64,000 bases of DNA from Acetobacteraceae bacterium. GTDB lineage: Bacteria; Pseudomonadota; Alphaproteobacteria; Acetobacterales; Acetobacteraceae. A model generated the notes under the pieces. That model was not told the DNA's origin and did no database searches. It saw nothing but the letters and a program-made list of their open reading frames with translations. Location of the stretch: assembly GCA_031291725.1 (NCBI GenBank), contig JARLIM010000015.1:1-64000 (forward strand), given 5' to 3'. The number at the start of each line of letters is the position of its first letter. Position 1 is the stretch's first letter. Shown piece after piece: positions 61,794 through 64,000 of this stretch. The position numbers were made by a program, and so were the translations under genes.

Positions 61794-63785
61794 ATGGCCG
61801 TGCCGGAAGATGGCTGGATCAACGGGGTTTATGAACTGCTGACGGGCGAGGCTCCGCCGGGCGGCGGTGGATTGCCCGGATTTGCAGTGCGCGACCACCG
61901 CAATGGCCGCCGCGATCTGATGGCGGTGCAGGTGGCGCGCGATGCGCCTGCGCGGTCGCTGGCCATTGGCGCGCTGTCGAACCAGACGATCGAGAACATG
62001 ATCCTCCCCGTGGCCAGCGGTGTCGGAGTGGCGCCGGGCGGGCGTGAGGGCTTTTTTGTCGTCCAACCGGCGGCCGCCGGGCGGGCCGTGCTCGATTCAT
62101 CATTGCCTGTCACGCCGTGGGGTGAGCGTGCATTGTTGGACAATTTGCTGCGTCCGGCGGCGATTGCGCTGGACCGGCTGCATCAGGCAGGCTTCACCCA
62201 CCGCGCCATTCGCGCCAGCAACGTCTTCCAGCCTTGGGAGGGCGCATCCGTCGTGCTGGGTGGGGCATGGGCTGCCCCACCCGGCGCCTTGCAGACTGCC
62301 GTCTTCGAGCCGCCCTACAGTGCCATGTGCCATCCCAGTGGGCGTGGAGAGGGCAGCATTGCCGATGATGTCTATGCGCTTGGCGTTTTGCTGATCGCGC
62401 TCGCCACAGGTGAGATGCCGATGGCGGGGATGAGTGCCGAGGAGATTATTCACCATAAGCTGGAGCGCGGAAGTATCGCTGCTGTGATCGGGCGACATCG
62501 CATTGCTTCCGGCATTGTGGACTTGGCGCGTGGGATGTTGGCCGAAGACCCGGATCATCGTCCATTGCCGGTGTTGTTGGCCGATCCGCTCGCGGCCCGT
62601 TCCCGCCGCGTGGCCGCCCGTCCGCCGTCTCGGGCACAGATACCGATCGATGTGGCGGGGCTTGCTGTGTGGGATGCGCGCTCACTGGCCTTCGCCCTCC
62701 AGCGTGCGCCGGAGATTGGCTTGCGGTTGGTGCGCGGGCCAGAGATGGATATCTGGCTCCGCCGCGCTTTGGGAGACCCGGTATTGGCCTCGCGGGTGGA
62801 GGAGGCGGTACGTGACGCCATCAGCCCGCAAGAGAAAGGCGAGCATTCTGTCGGCCAATATCTGTTGCTGCACGTCATCATCGTGCTCGATCGTTTTGCA
62901 CCGTGCTGTTGGCGTGGGGTGGCGTTTTTTCCCGACGGCATCGGCACCTTGGCCGCGGCTGCCGATGGCTCCGGCGACCGGATTGGGCTGCGTGACGTGA
63001 TCGGCAGCTTTTTGCTCAGCGATGCGATTCCGCTGTGGAGCGATGCCGGCGAGCGGCGTGCGGATTCGGCGGTGCTGCGGCTCGATTGGCGACAGAATCG
63101 TATGCTGCTGCAAACGCCCAGTTGGGCGGGAGGCTTCGCCCGGCTGCGCTATGCCCTCAACCCCGTCCAGCCCTGCCTGTCGCCGATGGTGGGCGAGAGT
63201 TGCGTGGTGCGACTCTCCGATGCGCTGCCTGCGTTGGAACGCCAAGCGTCGGGCAGGGAGTGGGTGATTGATGCTGAATTGGCGGGGTTTCTGTCCGCGC
63301 GCATGAAGGGGCGGCTGGACGCTGAGTTCAGCACGCTGTCGGTGCCGGAAAACCGTGAGATCGATCCGCCCGGCCATCGCGGCCTTGCGCAATTGCGCAT
63401 CCTGGCGCGCCTTGCCGAAGCTGAACCGATGCGGCGTTGGCCTGTGTTGGCCAAAACGGCACTGCCTTCGGTGGAGCCCGTGACTTTGCGCTGGCACGCC
63501 GCCACGCAACGCGCTCAGCGGCGGAAAATTCTACGCAATGCCGCACAAGAGGGCGCATTGTTGCTGATGCTGGCCGCGCTCGACGATCCCGCCAGCCTGC
63601 ATGACGATGCCCGCCGGGCGCAACTTGCCGCTGACCGGGTGCTGAGGCTGGAACATGAACTCAGTCAGATCGCCACACAGCAAGCCCGCCGTCGTATCGA
63701 TGCCCGCCGCTCCGCCCAGGAAGTTGCCGCCGCTTGCGGTACCATCCTGCTGGTCGCCGTGGTTGTGTGGCGGGCAATGCCGTGA
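61794..63785 (+). CDS. Membrane-anchored Ser/Thr protein-kinase-like pseudokinase
   Basis: A 663-residue protein. Residues ~10-260 have the protein-kinase fold: LHQAGFTHRAIRASNVF corresponds to the catalytic loop but HRD is His136-Arg137-Ala138, so the catalytic Asp is missing; Asn143 is kept. The DFG position reads Leu155-Gly-Gly, losing the metal Asp. The later DDVYALGVLLIALATG segment is retained. There is no glycine-rich loop in its usual place. Residues 270-620 are an unknown, helical-rich region. A single helix at the C-terminus (about 641-661: CGTILLVAVVVWRAM) suggests a tail anchor. Start ATG 61794; TTG 61785 is possible. Confidence 0.75.
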   Translation: MAVPEDGWINGVYELLTGEAPPGGGGLPGFAVRDHRNGRRDLMAVQVARDAPARSLAIGALSNQTIENMILPVASGVGVAPGGREGFFVVQPAAAGRAVLDSSLPVTPWGERALLDNLLRPAAIALDRLHQAGFTHRAIRASNVFQPWEGASVVLGGAWAAPPGALQTAVFEPPYSAMCHPSGRGEGSIADDVYALGVLLIALATGEMPMAGMSAEEIIHHKLERGSIAAVIGRHRIASGIVDLARGMLAEDPDHRPLPVLLADPLAARSRRVAARPPSRAQIPIDVAGLAVWDARSLAFALQRAPEIGLRLVRGPEMDIWLRRALGDPVLASRVEEAVRDAISPQEKGEHSVGQYLLLHVIIVLDRFAPCCWRGVAFFPDGIGTLAAAADGSGDRIGLRDVIGSFLLSDAIPLWSDAGERRADSAVLRLDWRQNRMLLQTPSWAGGFARLRYALNPVQPCLSPMVGESCVVRLSDALPALERQASGREWVIDAELAGFLSARMKGRLDAEFSTLSVPENREIDPPGHRGLAQLRILARLAEAEPMRRWPVLAKTALPSVEPVTLRWHAATQRAQRRKILRNAAQEGALLLMLAALDDPASLHDDARRAQLAADRVLRLEHELSQIATQQARRRIDARRSAQEVAAACGTILLVAVVVWRAMP

Positions 63786-64000
63786 TGGGCGGTGGCGCGC
63801 TGCGGGGGATCGTGGTGCCAGGGATGCTGCTTGGCGGCGTGATTGCGTTGGCGGTCTGCGGTGCGTTGCCAACTTTGAGCCTGTTTCTGCCTGCCCTGTT
63901 GATGCTCAGCCTCGAACAGGAGCCGGGACGACCGATGACACGCACGTTGTTGCTCTTCGGTCTTGTCGGTGCATGGGACCCGCTTGCGGCCTTTTGGCGT
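63785..64000 (+). CDS. Hydrophobic membrane protein, cut by window edge
   Basis: The ATG at 63785 overlaps the pseudokinase stop by one base (TGATG), and the frame is open for 72 codons to the end. It reads MGGGALRGIVVPGMLLGGVI and on to LPTLSLFLPALLMLSLEQEP, RTLLLFGLVGAWDP. At least three hydrophobic segments are predicted. It looks like a membrane partner encoded with the pseudokinase; family unknown. Confidence 0.65.
   Translation, partial: MGGGALRGIVVPGMLLGGVIALAVCGALPTLSLFLPALLMLSLEQEPGRPMTRTLLLFGLVGAWDPLAAFWR

Overview
The window reads as a chromosomal segment of a high-GC alphaproteobacterium, most likely Rhodospirillales/Acetobacteraceae. The basis is family content and layout: a divergent rnd/aspS pair, an EipB (DUF1849) envelope protein, leuA next to an mreBCD-mrdA-rodA block, and a yfgM/bamB/der block. 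The genus is not assigned. No rRNA, tRNA, CRISPR array, phage or intact insertion sequence was seen. Most genes are tightly packed, with many 4-base start/stop overlaps.

Layout. 1-5.4 kb: an acyltransferase cut by the window edge, a basic hypothetical protein, a YddA/SbmA-type ABC exporter with a DUF3253 partner, a degenerate EAL protein and a family-unknown protein. 5.4-10.3 kb: HD hydrolase, TrmN6-like methyltransferase, DUF2007 protein, polyprenyl diphosphate synthase, a low-GC BamE-like lipoprotein, DUF1330 protein and a histidine-kinase-like protein lacking its histidine. 10.3-16.7 kb: transglutaminase-like protein, RNase D, AspRS, EipB and a glycine-zipper lipoprotein. 16.8-24.2 kb: two gamma-glutamyltransferase-family proteins flanking phnN, an oxalate/formate-type MFS carrier behind a good sigma-54 promoter match, a second transglutaminase-like protein and a 2-hydroxyacid dehydrogenase.

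24.2-31.9 kb: leuA, preceded by a short ORF ending in a leucine run (possible attenuation leader), then the elongasome genes mreB, mreC, mreD, mrdA (PBP2) and rodA. 32-37.4 kb: a small lipoprotein, an ACS-family MFS carrier, and yfgM-like/bamB/der. 37.4-40.8 kb: surface-sugar genes (glycosyltransferase, gmhA, and a nucleotidyltransferase-like/heptose-phosphatase fusion). 40.8-44.5 kb: a four-gene TetR/HlyD/ABC-2 exporter operon with a well-formed promoter/operator.

44.6-53.3 kb: an M81/MlrC-like protein without the expected metal ligands, an AT-richer gene-free stretch, a polytopic GT-C-like membrane protein, a hybrid sensor kinase, TrmO, a zinc-finger anti-sigma divergent from an ECF sigma factor, and a PEP-mutase/isocitrate-lyase-family enzyme. 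53.3-61.7 kb: a seven-gene operon with two tandem peptide-type binding proteins, two ATPases, two permeases and a flavin monooxygenase, which looks like uptake plus oxidative breakdown of an unknown substrate. 61.8-64 kb: a membrane-anchored pseudokinase and a membrane protein running off the window.

Most of the window is ordinary core genome. The items most worth following are the sigma-54 promoter, the leuA leader, the TetR control region, the several catalytically degenerate proteins (EAL, histidine kinase, M81, pseudokinase, heptose phosphatase fusion) and the twin-binding-protein/monooxygenase operon. Start codons were chosen by eye from Shine-Dalgarno sequences, overlaps and family starts.
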